Positions 11,003 through 20,671 of a stretch of 64,000 bases of DNA are shown in pieces (within the stretch, counting starts at the first letter, position 1; each line of letters opens with the position of its first letter). The DNA is taken from positions 49,874-113,873 of the forward strand of contig QCLE01000004.1 of NCBI GenBank assembly GCA_003214815.1, given 5' to 3'. The position numbers and the translations under genes were made by a program. Below the pieces are notes generated by a model. It was not told the DNA's origin and searched no databases. It saw nothing but the letters and a program-made list of their open reading frames with translations. The DNA is from Prochlorococcus sp. AG-412-J13. Lineage in GTDB: Bacteria; Cyanobacteriota; Cyanobacteriia; PCC-6307; Cyanobiaceae.

Positions 11003-12121
11003 CTAGCCTTTCGTCAAGTATTGTTGCTCTTTGTTTTGTCCTTGCCACACAGGAACTGTGAAATGGAAGCAGGAACCTACTCCAATTTCAGATACAACCC
11101 ATATTCTTCCTCCATGGACCTGTACTATTCTCCTGCATACTGATAACCCAATTCCAAATCCTGAAGTTCCTTCAGAAGTCTGTGGAAGTCTAACTCTATC
11201 AAGAAAAATTCTTTTTTGTTCTCCCAAAGGAATACCTGCACCTTTGTCACAAATTGTTATTTCTACCCATTGATTTGTCTTATGAATCATAGTAATTTTT
11301 ATAAATCCAGAGTCTTTAGAAAATTTAATAGCATTTTCAATTAAATTTAAAAATACTTGCCTCATTCTTCTTTGATCTGCAAATACACTTGGCAGATCAG
11401 ATGGAATATCAGTATCAATTTCAATATTCCTTAATCTCCAGAATTTTTCTAATTCGAGTATTACTTCAGCACTAATATTACCTAAATCAATTTTCTGAGG
11501 ATTAAATAACGCTTCCCATTTAGTTGTTCCAACCTCTAAAAGATCCTGAGATAAGAGTTCAATCTCTTCAAGACGTCTTTTAATTACCTCTTGCAATTTT
11601 GAAATATCTATTTGTCCTAGTTTTTGACTTTGAACAGCCAAGGTAGCAGCCGTTAAAGGCGTTCTTAATTCATGTGCGACCATTCTTAATAATCTTTCCT
11701 GAGACTCTATTCTTTTTGTTAATGTCTCATTTTCTTGTCTTAAAACGAGAAGTTCGTCTTCCAATAGAAATTCTTTTTGAGTCCTTATTGAATCAATTTT
11801 GGAAGGTTGCAAATTAATCCCAAGATTTTTTGTTAAGCCTTCCTCTGTCCACCTTGGTAACCATTTTTGCAACTGAGAAAAAATATTACTTCCGGCAAAT
11901 ATTTGTTTTGGAGCTGGGGAAACTTTTATAAGAGCAGGAATAGCAACTAATCTATGTAATTCAAGTAATTCCGGCTGCTCTGTGGGGTCAGAAATCTGGA
12001 GAGATATCTCAAATTCACAATCATCTGATTCTAAATAAGCTATTAGGGACTTAATATCATTACTAGAAAGTTGATTTCTAGCTGCCACAAGTATTAATTT
12101 TAATTCTTTTTTATCATTCAA
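11003..12121 (-). CDS. sasA: circadian clock-output sensor histidine kinase SasA
   Basis: SasA reads the KaiC state and phosphorylates the regulator RpaA. The 372-residue protein has an N-terminal KaiB-like thioredoxin-fold domain (residues ~1-95, ending about WLPRWTEEG), a dimerisation helix with phospho-acceptor H150 in [10 protein letters not shown], and an HATPase domain with the N box [11 protein letters not shown]1 DKGAGIP and G2 GFGIGLSVC. The length matches cyanobacterial SasA. In Prochlorococcus the clock lacks KaiA, and SasA is the retained output kinase. Confidence 0.95.
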   Translation of the reverse strand: MNDKKELKLILVAARNQLSSNDIKSLIAYLESDDCEFEISLQISDPTEQPELLELHRLVAIPALIKVSPAPKQIFAGSNIFSQLQKWLPRWTEEGLTKNLGINLQPSKIDSIRTQKEFLLEDELLVLRQENETLTKRIESQERLLRMVAHELRTPLTAATLAVQSQKLGQIDISKLQEVIKRRLEEIELLSQDLLEVGTTKWEALFNPQKIDLGNISAEVILELEKFWRLRNIEIDTDIPSDLPSVFADQRRMRQVFLNLIENAIKFSKDSGFIKITMIHKTNQWVEITICDKGAGIPLGEQKRIFLDRVRLPQTSEGTSGFGIGLSVCRRIVQVHGGRIWVVSEIGVGSCFHFTVPVWQGQNKEQQYLTKG

Positions 12122-12228
12122 ATGATTTCCTCTGAAGTGTTGAAAAGCTGTTAATTCTTATAAACACCTTAAGATATTTTTTTTTTATTTTACAGATAGG
12201 CTATGAAATAAATAGGACTTATTTATAT

Positions 12229-12768
12229 ATGGTTGCTATTAATCCAAAGAAAAATTTACATTTTGGTGAAAACCCTCCTGAAATCAATCTAAATAGTAAT
12301 TTAAAAAGGTGGTTTTCGAGGAATATTGGATTATGGAAATCTAATAGAACGTATTTTCTCGATGAAGAACAAAAAACTTATAATTTATGTATGAATATAA
12401 ATATTCAAACTCTCGAGAGTAAATCCGAATGGGAGTCGCATTATAAATTTACTTGGTACCCAGAAAAAAAATATAATTTCTTTGAAGAAAATCCCCAGTA
12501 TAAAGAACGAGGAGAAATGCGTGCATTTTTAAAAGGCCATCAACTTAAGAGGGAAAATTTTTATTTAAGTAATGACGAAGGTATTTCAAATATTAAGCAA
12601 GTCGACGAACACGAAATGATTTTTGAATCTTCTTACAAAGATTGGTATATATTAGAACATACAAGACTTATAGATTCTGATAACTATAGATTCAGGGTTA
12701 TATATTCATGGAACAAAAATAAGCTGAAAATTGTAGAGAATCATCACGAAATTAAAATTATTAACTAA
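12229..12768 (+). CDS. CpcS/CpeS-like protein (bilin-lyase-related lipocalin fold), tentative
   Basis: A 179-residue soluble protein. The segment around residues 29-43 (RWFSRNIGLWKSNRTYF) resembles the start of CpcS/CpeS family phycobiliprotein lyases (DUF1001), which begin with a similar G-x-W-x-S-x-RTY pattern and fold as a lipocalin-like beta barrel. The rest alternates in short strands with many aromatics (HYKFTWYPEKKYNFF, RFRVIYSW), as expected for such a barrel. A role in attaching or carrying bilins is possible, but no phycobiliprotein gene is present here; another small-molecule-binding function is equally possible. Confidence 0.5.
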   Translation: MVAINPKKNLHFGENPPEINLNSNLKRWFSRNIGLWKSNRTYFLDEEQKTYNLCMNINIQTLESKSEWESHYKFTWYPEKKYNFFEENPQYKERGEMRAFLKGHQLKRENFYLSNDEGISNIKQVDEHEMIFESSYKDWYILEHTRLIDSDNYRFRVIYSWNKNKLKIVENHHEIKIIN

Positions 12769-12841
12769 AAATTTGTTGGCAGATTTAGTTAAAAAATAAA
12801 AAATGTTATCTTTAATGATATGAATTAAAAATGAATCAAAA

Positions 12842-13276
12842 ATGGGTTTAAAAATATCTAAAATTCTTGCAATCCCTCTAATTTTTTCATCTTTTTTATT
12901 TGATATAAATAATGAATTTAATAATGTAAATGCAAATGTTAAAAATTCGCCTGCTAATAAAAATGATTTAGATTTATATCATGGTATGGGTGTTTCATTT
13001 CTATGTAATGCGACAAGAAAAGGATTTGATTTAGATTTTCCAAAAACATTAAACGTTGCCTCAGTAACTTTCGCATCAGTAGTTTCACAAAAACATGGAG
13101 GAAAAATAATAGAAAGAAAGAAAGAACAAACAGTTGATATGAAAAAATTACAATTTATTGCATCTCTGCAATTAGTTGAATCAGCACTACAAGTATGTCC
13201 AGATAATGTTCCTGAAAAGATAGAAAAACAATTTAAGATTGAAACTGAGAGACTCAAGAAATTACAAGGATTGTAA
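12842..13276 (+). CDS. exported conserved hypothetical protein
   Basis: A 144-residue protein with an N-terminal hydrophobic export signal (ISKILAIPLIFSSFLF, residues 4-19) and then a soluble part with two Cys (in FLCNATRKGFD and QVCPDNVP) that could form a disulfide in the periplasm. The text around LQFIASLQLVESALQVCP is well ordered helix. I recognise no characterised family; the organisation is that of a small periplasmic or lumenal protein conserved in picocyanobacteria. It is convergent with prs, 14 bases away. Confidence 0.65.
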   Translation: MGLKISKILAIPLIFSSFLFDINNEFNNVNANVKNSPANKNDLDLYHGMGVSFLCNATRKGFDLDFPKTLNVASVTFASVVSQKHGGKIIERKKEQTVDMKKLQFIASLQLVESALQVCPDNVPEKIEKQFKIETERLKKLQGL

Positions 13277-13290
13277 AAAAATAATTTCTT

Positions 13291-14286
13291 TTATCTAAAC
13301 ATAGAACTAACTGAACTTTCATCGTGGATTCTCCAAATAGCTTCCCCTAGCATATTTGCGACAGAAAGAACTTTTAACTGCGGAAAATTATCTTTATGTA
13401 AAACAGGTATGCTATTGGTAACAATAACTTGTTCGAATAGATTCTTAGTACTTAATCTTTCATAAGAAGGAGGAGAAAATACAGCATGTGATGCACATGC
13501 AAATATTCTATTAGCTCCTTCTTGTTTTAATAAATTAGCTCCAGAACAAATTGTGCCTCCAGTGTCTATCATATCGTCTATAAGAATAGCTGTTTTACCT
13601 TTAACTTCACCAATAACTGTTAGACTTTCGGCGATATTATGAGCCGATCTCCTTTTATCAATGATAGCCAAGGGAGCATCTTTCATTAATTTTGCAAAGG
13701 CTCTTGCTCTCGCAACTCCACCTACATCAGGAGAGACTACAACTATTTCTTCTAAATCTAACGTTTCTAGATAATCAATTAATACAGGTGAACCGTAAAT
13801 ATGATCGCATGGTATGTCAAAATACCCTTGTATTTGAGCCGAATGTAAGTCCATAGCAAGAACCCTATCAACTCCTGATTTTTCAAGTAAATTAGCAGTT
13901 AGTTTTGCAGTTATAGACTCTCTTCCTGAGGTCTTTCTATCTGCCCTTGCATATCCAAAATAGGGAATTACAGCCGTTATTTGTCTTGCAGAAGCTCTCC
14001 TGCATGCGTCAACCATTATCATAAGCTCCATCAAGCTATCGTTTACAGGAGCACATGTAGGTTGTATCAAAAATACATCACAACCTCTAATAGATTGCTG
14101 AATCTGGACATAAAGTTCTCCATCAGCAAATCTTTTGGATATTAAAGGTACATTTTCAATTCCTAAGTATGATGCAATTTCTTCAGCTAATTTAGGATTT
14201 GTTGTCCCACTTACTAGCCTTAATCTACTATTGGTTAGATTAAAGTTCGACTCTTTACTCTGCATTGCCGTGATAAAACTTGTCAC
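13291..14286 (-). CDS. prs: ribose-phosphate pyrophosphokinase
   Basis: Makes PRPP from ribose-5-phosphate and ATP for nucleotide, His and Trp synthesis. The 331-residue sequence has VSGTTNPKLAEEIASYLG near the start, DGELYVQIQQSIRG, the PYFGYARADRKTSGRE flexible-loop/ATP region, and the PRPP-binding ILIDDMIDTGGTIC. A ~15-residue N-terminal extension precedes the family's normal beginning, so a start slightly downstream is possible. The gene is divergent from malQ with a 247-base intergenic region. Confidence 0.97.
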   Translation of the reverse strand: MTSFITAMQSKESNFNLTNSRLRLVSGTTNPKLAEEIASYLGIENVPLISKRFADGELYVQIQQSIRGCDVFLIQPTCAPVNDSLMELMIMVDACRRASARQITAVIPYFGYARADRKTSGRESITAKLTANLLEKSGVDRVLAMDLHSAQIQGYFDIPCDHIYGSPVLIDYLETLDLEEIVVVSPDVGGVARARAFAKLMKDAPLAIIDKRRSAHNIAESLTVIGEVKGKTAILIDDMIDTGGTICSGANLLKQEGANRIFACASHAVFSPPSYERLSTKNLFEQVIVTNSIPVLHKDNFPQLKVLSVANMLGEAIWRIHDESSVSSMFR

Positions 14287-14448
14287 GAATTTTGCACCAT
14301 AAAACTATATTCTTATCGTAATCGTTTATGTGAATTTCGCAAAAAATAACATCTAGATCTTTTCAAAAGTTACATCAATCAAGGTAAATATCGTTTATTA
14401 AAAATCTGATTTTATATTGATTCAATCCTTTAAAACAAGTAAAAATAT

Positions 14449-14475
14449 TTGTCAATTAAGAAAAATTTGTATAAT
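14449..14475 (+). promoter_or_regulatory. candidate sigma-70 promoter of malQ
   Basis: TTGTCA at 14449-14454 and TATAAT at 14470-14475 lie 59 bases before the malQ ATG in an otherwise AT-rich divergent region. The -10 box is perfect, but the spacer is only 15 bases, shorter than ideal, so the -35 assignment is weak. Confidence 0.35.
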
Positions 14476-14533
14476 GTAGAATTTAGAGAATTAAAAAATT
14501 TTAAGAGTAAAGAAACAAAATATAAACTAAAAC

Positions 14534-16054
14534 ATGCCTAAAGAATCAATTCTTACCAAAAAATCACTAGGCGTACTTATGCATCCCTCATGTATTCCGG
14601 GGGGAAGAGTATGCGGAACTTTTGGTAGAGGAGCTAAAGATTGGATCAAAAAACTACACAAGCATGGGATTGAATACTGGCAATTTTTACCTCTTACACC
14701 CACTGACTCTACAGGGTCTCCATATAGTTCCCCATCTAGTTTTGCTCTAAACCCATGGTTTTTAGATATAGATGATTTAATCGAGAACAGGTTTATCTTC
14801 ATTTCAAATAAAGAAGAATTAGGACCCACAAATCAGAATAAAGATTTTTTTGATTTTGGTGTTGCGGATGCTTTGACAAAAAAATTAGGTTGCCTCCTCT
14901 TGCAAGGTTGGAGCGAACAATCTGAAGAAACAAAACTGGATTTTTATAAATGGATTAGTAGAAATTCTTGGGTTGAAGATTATGCAACATTTGTTGTAAT
15001 TAGAGAGGAGTTTAATATGTTGCCTTGGTGGAAATGGCCTCAAGAATTTAAAATAAAAAATAACAAGTTCTTAAAATCGTGGATTAAGCAAAAAAGTGAA
15101 GAGATACTTATAAAAAAATTAATACAGTGGCATCTTGATGAGCAATGGAGTGCTATTAAAAACTTTGCAAAATCAAGAGATATTAAGCTAATAGGAGATT
15201 TGCCTTTTTATGTCTCTAGGGACAGTGCCGACGTATGGAGTAATAAATCATTATTTTCAATTTTTAAAAATGGAGATTTAATCTTTCAAAGTGGTGTTCC
15301 GCCTGATTATTTTTCATCAACAGGACAATTATGGGGAACCCCAACTTACTTTTGGTCAAAACATAAGAGGACTAATTTCGATTGGTGGAGAAAAAGATTT
15401 CAAAGACAATTTGAACTTGTGGACATATTGCGATTTGATCATTTCAGGGGTTTAGCAGGTTACTGGAGAGTTAATGGCAGTTCTAAATCGGCAATTATTG
15501 GGAAATGGATAAATTCTCCAGGTAGAACACTATTAAAAAAAGTAAAAAAGGATCTAGGGTGTAATTATCTACCAATTATTGCGGAGGATCTGGGAGTAAT
15601 AACCCCAGATGTTGAGAAACTAAGGAAAATTTTTGAACTGCCTGGCATGAAAATATTACAATTCGCTTTTGATGGTAATGAAGATAATCCTTATTTACCT
15701 AATAATATTGAAGGAGAAAATTGGGTTGTTTATACAGGTACTCATGATAACTCTACTTCTGTTTCATGGTGGGAATATTTAGATTATGAATCCAAAAAAA
15801 GAATAAAAGATGAGTATAAATTTTCAGAAAATCCTTCTTGGGATTTAATAGAAATTGGCATGGACACAAATGCTAATCTCTTTATAGCTCCAATGCAAGA
15901 TATTTTATCTCTTGACGATTCAAGTAGATTAAACAAACCTGGCACGACAAAAAATAACTGGAAATGGAAGTTAAATCGATCTTTAGAAGAAATAGAAGAT
16001 AATATAAAAATCTTTAGTGAGCTAGGAAATAATTTTGGGAGAACTCGAAAGTAG
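14534..16054 (+). CDS. malQ: 4-alpha-glucanotransferase (amylomaltase)
   Basis: A GH77 disproportionating enzyme of 506 residues that rearranges alpha-1,4-glucans during glycogen breakdown. Motifs in order: WQFLPLTPTDSTGSPYSSPS near residue 50, LIGDLPFYVSRDSADVW, VDILRFDHFRGLAGYW (Asp nucleophile), IIAEDLGVITPDV (acid/base Glu) and YTGTHDNSTSVSWW (transition-state Asp). The length and order match bacterial MalQ. It stands alone on the plus strand with a candidate promoter upstream. Confidence 0.96.
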   Translation: MPKESILTKKSLGVLMHPSCIPGGRVCGTFGRGAKDWIKKLHKHGIEYWQFLPLTPTDSTGSPYSSPSSFALNPWFLDIDDLIENRFIFISNKEELGPTNQNKDFFDFGVADALTKKLGCLLLQGWSEQSEETKLDFYKWISRNSWVEDYATFVVIREEFNMLPWWKWPQEFKIKNNKFLKSWIKQKSEEILIKKLIQWHLDEQWSAIKNFAKSRDIKLIGDLPFYVSRDSADVWSNKSLFSIFKNGDLIFQSGVPPDYFSSTGQLWGTPTYFWSKHKRTNFDWWRKRFQRQFELVDILRFDHFRGLAGYWRVNGSSKSAIIGKWINSPGRTLLKKVKKDLGCNYLPIIAEDLGVITPDVEKLRKIFELPGMKILQFAFDGNEDNPYLPNNIEGENWVVYTGTHDNSTSVSWWEYLDYESKKRIKDEYKFSENPSWDLIEIGMDTNANLFIAPMQDILSLDDSSRLNKPGTTKNNWKWKLNRSLEEIEDNIKIFSELGNNFGRTRK

Positions 16055-16066
16055 AATTTTTAAAAA

Positions 16067-16561
16067 TTATTTATCTATGATTTGAGTCTCAATATTTTGA
16101 ATCTCTATAACATTTACATTTAAAATAAAGTATCTCTTTAATATAAATATAGTTAGAACTAATATAAAAAAATACAAAAGACTTCCTTGCCATGTATTTA
16201 TAAGATCAAATTTCCTGAACAGAAAAACCTTTTCCCTTTTCTTTAAAAATTTTTTTTCTCTAACTGCTAATTGTAATAATGTATTTTTTTTTAATACTAA
16301 GCATTCCTCTAATTTAATTAATATAAATCTTATAAAAGGATACTCTGGCCTAATATTTTTATTATTATTTTCAATAGAATTTATTATTCGTTCAGGAATT
16401 TTTGAAATGTATGACAATTCTTTTACTGTAAGGTTTTGTTGGATTCTCGCTTCTTTGACTAACTTTGCAATTTCTATATATTGATCAACCAATCCAGAAC
16501 TAGAGTCTTTATTTTTTTCAGATTTTTTATTAAATAAAAAGAGATTTTTCAAAATATTCAT
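16067..16561 (-). CDS. RodZ-like helix-turn-helix membrane protein
   Basis: A 164-residue protein with an N-terminal HTH_25-type domain (residues ~30-95, KEARIQQNLTVKELSYISKIPERIINSIEN...YPFIRFILIKLEE) and one hydrophobic segment near residues 125-147 (GSLLYFFILVLTIFILKRYF). This layout, a cytoplasmic HTH followed by a single membrane pass, is that of RodZ, which links MreB to the cell-wall machinery. It is much shorter than E. coli RodZ (337 residues) and has nearly no periplasmic part, so the assignment stays tentative. Confidence 0.65.
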   Translation of the reverse strand: MNILKNLFLFNKKSEKNKDSSSGLVDQYIEIAKLVKEARIQQNLTVKELSYISKIPERIINSIENNNKNIRPEYPFIRFILIKLEECLVLKKNTLLQLAVREKKFLKKREKVFLFRKFDLINTWQGSLLYFFILVLTIFILKRYFILNVNVIEIQNIETQIIDK

Positions 16562-16674
16562 TCAATATTCCCAAGCTAATTAATCCTTTTTCTACTCTAT
16601 TTTAAAAATGAAAATTTATTAGATTCTAATCGAATTAAAATCATAAGTAAATTTATTTGATATAATATAAAAAA

Positions 16675-18330
16675 TTAAACTGTTGAAATAATATTTTGTA
16701 CTGCACTTTTTGCAATATTCAGAGGGCTAAAAGTATCTCTAATTAAAGCTAAGAGTTTTTTAGCATCAGTTAATTCTAATTTTTCATCTTTTATAAGGCT
16801 TAAAAGAAGATTCTTCCTAACTTCGGATCCTTTTTTACTAACAAATAATTTCAATCCAGCGTTCGCAACTGGTATGAGATCTGCATTAATATTCTCTGAA
16901 TCTTTAAATAAAATATTTAATAAACTTTCAACTTTTTCTATTTGAATTTGACCTTTTTTATCAAAAACGACTTCTAGAAGGATGTCTAAAATCTCTTCAG
17001 AATTATCGGTAAGTAGTTTTTTAGCAATATATGGATAAGCGATTTTTAAAATTTTAAATTCAGGATCTAGTCTTAGTGCTAGACCTTCTTGACTAACAAC
17101 GGCTCTTATTATTAAGGCAAACCTGCTGGGAACTCTGAAAGGATAGGAATACATTAGTTTTGAGAATTTATCAGTTACATTTTTAAGATTAAAATTACCA
17201 ACCTCAGAGCCTAGAGATCCTCCAAGTACCTCTTTTAATGGTTCAACAAGCTTTTGAAGATCTTGTTCTTTGGTTAAAAAACCTAATTTCTGAAAATCTT
17301 CTGCCAGAAGATAATATTCTTCGTTTATTATGTGAACAATTGCCTTAATAAGAGTAAGTCTATCTGAATTTGTAATAGTATCCATCATTCCGAAATCAAC
17401 ATAAGCTAAATTCCCACAATCTGCATTTCCTCCTTTGAGAGCAAACATATTTCCTGGATGTGGGTCTGCATGAAAATATCCAAATTCAAATAATTGCTGT
17501 AGTCCACTGATGACACAAGTTTTTATAAAAGAAGCAGGTATTAAGTTATTTTCCTCCAATAAAGCTCTGTCTCTTAACTTAACTCCATCAATCCAAGAAG
17601 TTGTGATAATCCTTTTGGATGAAAACTGTTTTTCTAATTTAGGAATAAAAATATTTGGGTTTTCTTTGAATAAATATGCAAACCTCAAAGCATTTTCGGC
17701 CTCTTTTTGATAGTCAATCTCATCAAAAAGTGCCTTCCCAAATTCATCTATTATTTCCCCAATTCCAACACCTATATTTAATGGTAAGAATGGGGATAAA
17801 AAAGTTCCTAAAAACCTTAAGATGACAACATCCCTTCTTATGAGAAAGTACAAATTTGGCCGCTGTACTTTCACAGCTAGAAAAGTATTATTTATTTTTG
17901 CTTTATAAACTTGACCTAAGCTTGCTGAAGCAATAGGACTATCTGGAAACTCATCAAATAATTCATTAACAGGTGCTCCAAGTTCCTCTTCAATAATTTT
18001 TAAAGCAATTTTGTGATCAAATGCTGGGAGATTATCCTGTAAGTTTGTAAGTTCTGTAAGCCAATCTTGTCTAACAAGATCTGGTCTAGTTGAAAGTGCC
18101 TGGCCTAATTTTATAAAACAAGGTCCTAAATCTGTTATTACATCAAAAAGATATTTCGAGAGATTTTTTTGTACATTTTTATTTTTACTGTTACCTTGAA
18201 AAAGTATTCTTATTAAAAGAAAAATAAAAGTTAAAAGGATATATAAAATTCTTGGTATAAAAATCCATGGTCTCAACATCAACCAAATTAAGCTATATTT
18301 TGCTGAATATTTTGAATAAGATCCTTTCAT
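16675..18330 (-). CDS. ABC1/UbiB family atypical kinase
   Basis: A 551-residue UbiB/ADCK-type protein. Family signatures: the KxGQ motif in FIKLGQALSTRPDLV (~residues 73-87), the Ala-rich ASASLGQVYKAKI loop replacing the normal P-loop, AVKVQRPNL with the catalytic Lys, FHADPHPGNMFAL and YVDFGMMD. Two hydrophobic stretches near residues 20-42 suggest membrane attachment. Members assist quinone synthesis; in cyanobacteria they are usually linked to plastoquinone or tocopherol metabolism, but the precise substrate of this paralogue is not readable. Confidence 0.9.
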   Translation of the reverse strand: MKGSYSKYSAKYSLIWLMLRPWIFIPRILYILLTFIFLLIRILFQGNSKNKNVQKNLSKYLFDVITDLGPCFIKLGQALSTRPDLVRQDWLTELTNLQDNLPAFDHKIALKIIEEELGAPVNELFDEFPDSPIASASLGQVYKAKINNTFLAVKVQRPNLYFLIRRDVVILRFLGTFLSPFLPLNIGVGIGEIIDEFGKALFDEIDYQKEAENALRFAYLFKENPNIFIPKLEKQFSSKRIITTSWIDGVKLRDRALLEENNLIPASFIKTCVISGLQQLFEFGYFHADPHPGNMFALKGGNADCGNLAYVDFGMMDTITNSDRLTLIKAIVHIINEEYYLLAEDFQKLGFLTKEQDLQKLVEPLKEVLGGSLGSEVGNFNLKNVTDKFSKLMYSYPFRVPSRFALIIRAVVSQEGLALRLDPEFKILKIAYPYIAKKLLTDNSEEILDILLEVVFDKKGQIQIEKVESLLNILFKDSENINADLIPVANAGLKLFVSKKGSEVRKNLLLSLIKDEKLELTDAKKLLALIRDTFSPLNIAKSAVQNIISTV

Positions 18331-18394
18331 TAAAGTTAAAAAATATCAAAAAAGAATACCATCTTATCCATTCTATATATGTCAATAATACTTT

Positions 18395-19786
18395 ATGAGC
18401 ATTTCATCTTTTCTAACTAAAAAGTTTTTAAAGTCTCTATTCTTTCCCGCTCATAATAGAGGGGCAGCTTTACCAAAGAGATTGGTGAAATTATTAAAAA
18501 ATCCGCCTGGGTATTGGGACTTGCCCGAGCTGCCAGAAATAGGTTCACCACTATCCCAAAGCGGATTAATTGCTGAATCTCAAAGAGAATTATCTGACAA
18601 ATTCGGGGCTAAAGGATGTTTTTTTGGAGTTAATGGAGCTTCTGGATTAATACAATCAGCGATAATAGCAATGGCAAATCCAGGAGAAACTATCCTGATG
18701 CCTAGAAATGTTCATATAAGTGTTATAAAAACCTGTGCGATGCAGAACATAAATCCAATATTTTTTGACCTAGAATTTTCAACCGAAACGGGACACTACA
18801 AACCAATTACAAAAATTTGGTTGAAAAATGTATTTAAAAAATTAAATTTTGATGAGAATAAAATTGTAGGGGTAATTCTTGTAAGTCCCTCTTATCATGG
18901 TTATGCCGGAGATTTAGTACCTTTAATAGATTTTTGTCATCAAAAAAATTTACCTGTTTTAGTTGATGAAGCTCATGGTTCTTATTTCCTTTTTTGTGAA
19001 AACATTAATTTACCAAAACCCGCCTTATCATCAAACGCTGATTTAGTTGTTCATTCATTGCATAAGTCCCTCAATGGTTTAACCCAAACGGCGGTACTTT
19101 GGTACCAAGGGAATCTAATAAATGAACATAATTTAATAAAAAGTATTAATTTGTTGCAAACTACTAGTCCAAGTTCCTTATTGCTTTCTTCTTGTGAAGA
19201 GTCTATTAAAGACTGGCTTAATAAAAAAAGTTTATCAAAATATCAAAAAAGAATTTTAGAGGCAAAAAGTATCTACAAAAAATTAATTCAAAAAAATATT
19301 CCTCTAATAGAAACCCAAGATCCCTTAAAAATTGTAGTTAATACCTCTAAGGCTGGAATTGATGGTTTTACTGCTGATAATTTTTTTTATAGAAATGGCC
19401 TTATTGCTGAATTACCAGAAATGATGACTCTAACTTTTTGCTTAGGATTTGCAAATCAAAAAGATTTTCTTACTTTATTTGAAAAGTTATGGAATAAATT
19501 ACTATTAAATTCTAAAAAATCAAAAAATTTAGAAGTGCTCCAATCGCCCTTTAAATTAGTTCAAGAACCCGAAATTGAAATTGGAATCGCTTGGAGAAGT
19601 GAGACTCGGAGTATTCCTTTCTCTAAATCATTAAATAAAATATCTGGAGATATTATTTGCCCTTATCCTCCTGGGATACCTCTTTTAGTTCCTGGTGAAA
19701 AAATTGATATAGATAGGTTCAATTGGATAAATAATCAAAGTTTATGCAACAAAGATCTGGTAAATTTTAATATAAGAATCATATAA
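18395..19786 (+). CDS. Orn/Lys/Arg decarboxylase family PLP enzyme
   Basis: A fold-type I PLP decarboxylase of 463 residues. Landmarks are FFGVNGASGLIQSAIIAMANPGE (PLP phosphate region), LVDEAHGSYFLF (Asp to pyridine N) and DLVVHSLHKSLNGLTQTAVL, where the HK lysine would form the Schiff base. The C-terminal domain CPYPPGIPLLVPGEKI is typical of this group. The size fits the short cyanobacterial forms. Whether the substrate is arginine (polyamine route), lysine or ornithine cannot be told. It is followed 15 bases later by cdsA. Confidence 0.85.
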   Translation: MSISSFLTKKFLKSLFFPAHNRGAALPKRLVKLLKNPPGYWDLPELPEIGSPLSQSGLIAESQRELSDKFGAKGCFFGVNGASGLIQSAIIAMANPGETILMPRNVHISVIKTCAMQNINPIFFDLEFSTETGHYKPITKIWLKNVFKKLNFDENKIVGVILVSPSYHGYAGDLVPLIDFCHQKNLPVLVDEAHGSYFLFCENINLPKPALSSNADLVVHSLHKSLNGLTQTAVLWYQGNLINEHNLIKSINLLQTTSPSSLLLSSCEESIKDWLNKKSLSKYQKRILEAKSIYKKLIQKNIPLIETQDPLKIVVNTSKAGIDGFTADNFFYRNGLIAELPEMMTLTFCLGFANQKDFLTLFEKLWNKLLLNSKKSKNLEVLQSPFKLVQEPEIEIGIAWRSETRSIPFSKSLNKISGDIICPYPPGIPLLVPGEKIDIDRFNWINNQSLCNKDLVNFNIRII

Positions 19787-19801
19787 ACAAAAAAATTTCA
19801 T

Positions 19802-20659
19802 ATGAGATTAAGAAGCGGATTACTTATAGGGATTTTTGGTTTAATTGTTGTTTTTTTGGGGGGATGGTTTTTTACATTAGCAACAGCTTTGCTTACATAT
19901 TTAGCATTATTGGAATTTTTTAGAATGGCAGAATTTAAAGGAATAAAACCAGCTACAAAAACCACATTATTTTCATCTTTCGTTATTATAATTTCTACTT
20001 ATCTTGAGACCATTGGTGTTCTTGAAGGAGAAATATCAAATTCAATTTTACCTATCTGTTCAGTTGGAATATGTACTTGGTTACTTTTGCAACCAAAACC
20101 TGGAACAATTTCAGATATTGCAGCCTCAATTTTTGGATTATTCTATTTAGGGTTTTTACCTAGTTACTGGATTAAGTTAAGGGGATTAGATTCAGTATTA
20201 ATAAGTTCAAATCAGGGTTTTATTTCGTTTGAGAACTTATCAAATACTACAGGTCTTAATCTAACTTTAACTTCTTGTTTTTTAATTGTAGCTAGTGATA
20301 TTGGTTCTTATTTTATTGGGAAGTCATTTGGCAAAACATCTCTTTCTCCAATATCTCCGAGCAAAACTATAGAAGGTTTAATTGGAGGAATATCCTCTTC
20401 AATTTTACTAGCAATATTTTTCGCATTTTTGCTGAATTGGGAAAAACCATTATTTGTTGGAATCTTATATGGAATTTCAATTTCTCTCATGGCATTAGTT
20501 GGAGATTTAATTGAATCTATGATGAAGAGAGATGCAAAAATAAAAGATTCCGGAACTTTTTTACCGGGGCATGGAGGAATTCTTGACAGAATTGACAGTT
20601 ACATATTTACTCCATCTGTTTTGTATTACATTTTTATAATTCTCAAGTATCTAAATTAA
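19802..20659 (+). CDS. cdsA: phosphatidate cytidylyltransferase
   Basis: CdsA makes CDP-diacylglycerol from phosphatidate and CTP, the precursor of phosphatidylglycerol. This 285-residue protein has several membrane segments and the signature near the C terminus: SDIGSYFIGKSFGKTSLSPISPSKTIEG, then LMALVGDLIESMMKRDAKIKDSG and LPGHGGILDRIDSYIFT, with the metal-binding Asp residues. Same strand as, and just behind, the PLP decarboxylase; convergent with the hydrolase gene. Confidence 0.95.
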   Translation: MRLRSGLLIGIFGLIVVFLGGWFFTLATALLTYLALLEFFRMAEFKGIKPATKTTLFSSFVIIISTYLETIGVLEGEISNSILPICSVGICTWLLLQPKPGTISDIAASIFGLFYLGFLPSYWIKLRGLDSVLISSNQGFISFENLSNTTGLNLTLTSCFLIVASDIGSYFIGKSFGKTSLSPISPSKTIEGLIGGISSSILLAIFFAFLLNWEKPLFVGILYGISISLMALVGDLIESMMKRDAKIKDSGTFLPGHGGILDRIDSYIFTPSVLYYIFIILKYLN

Positions 20660-20671
20660 TTAAAAAATCTT

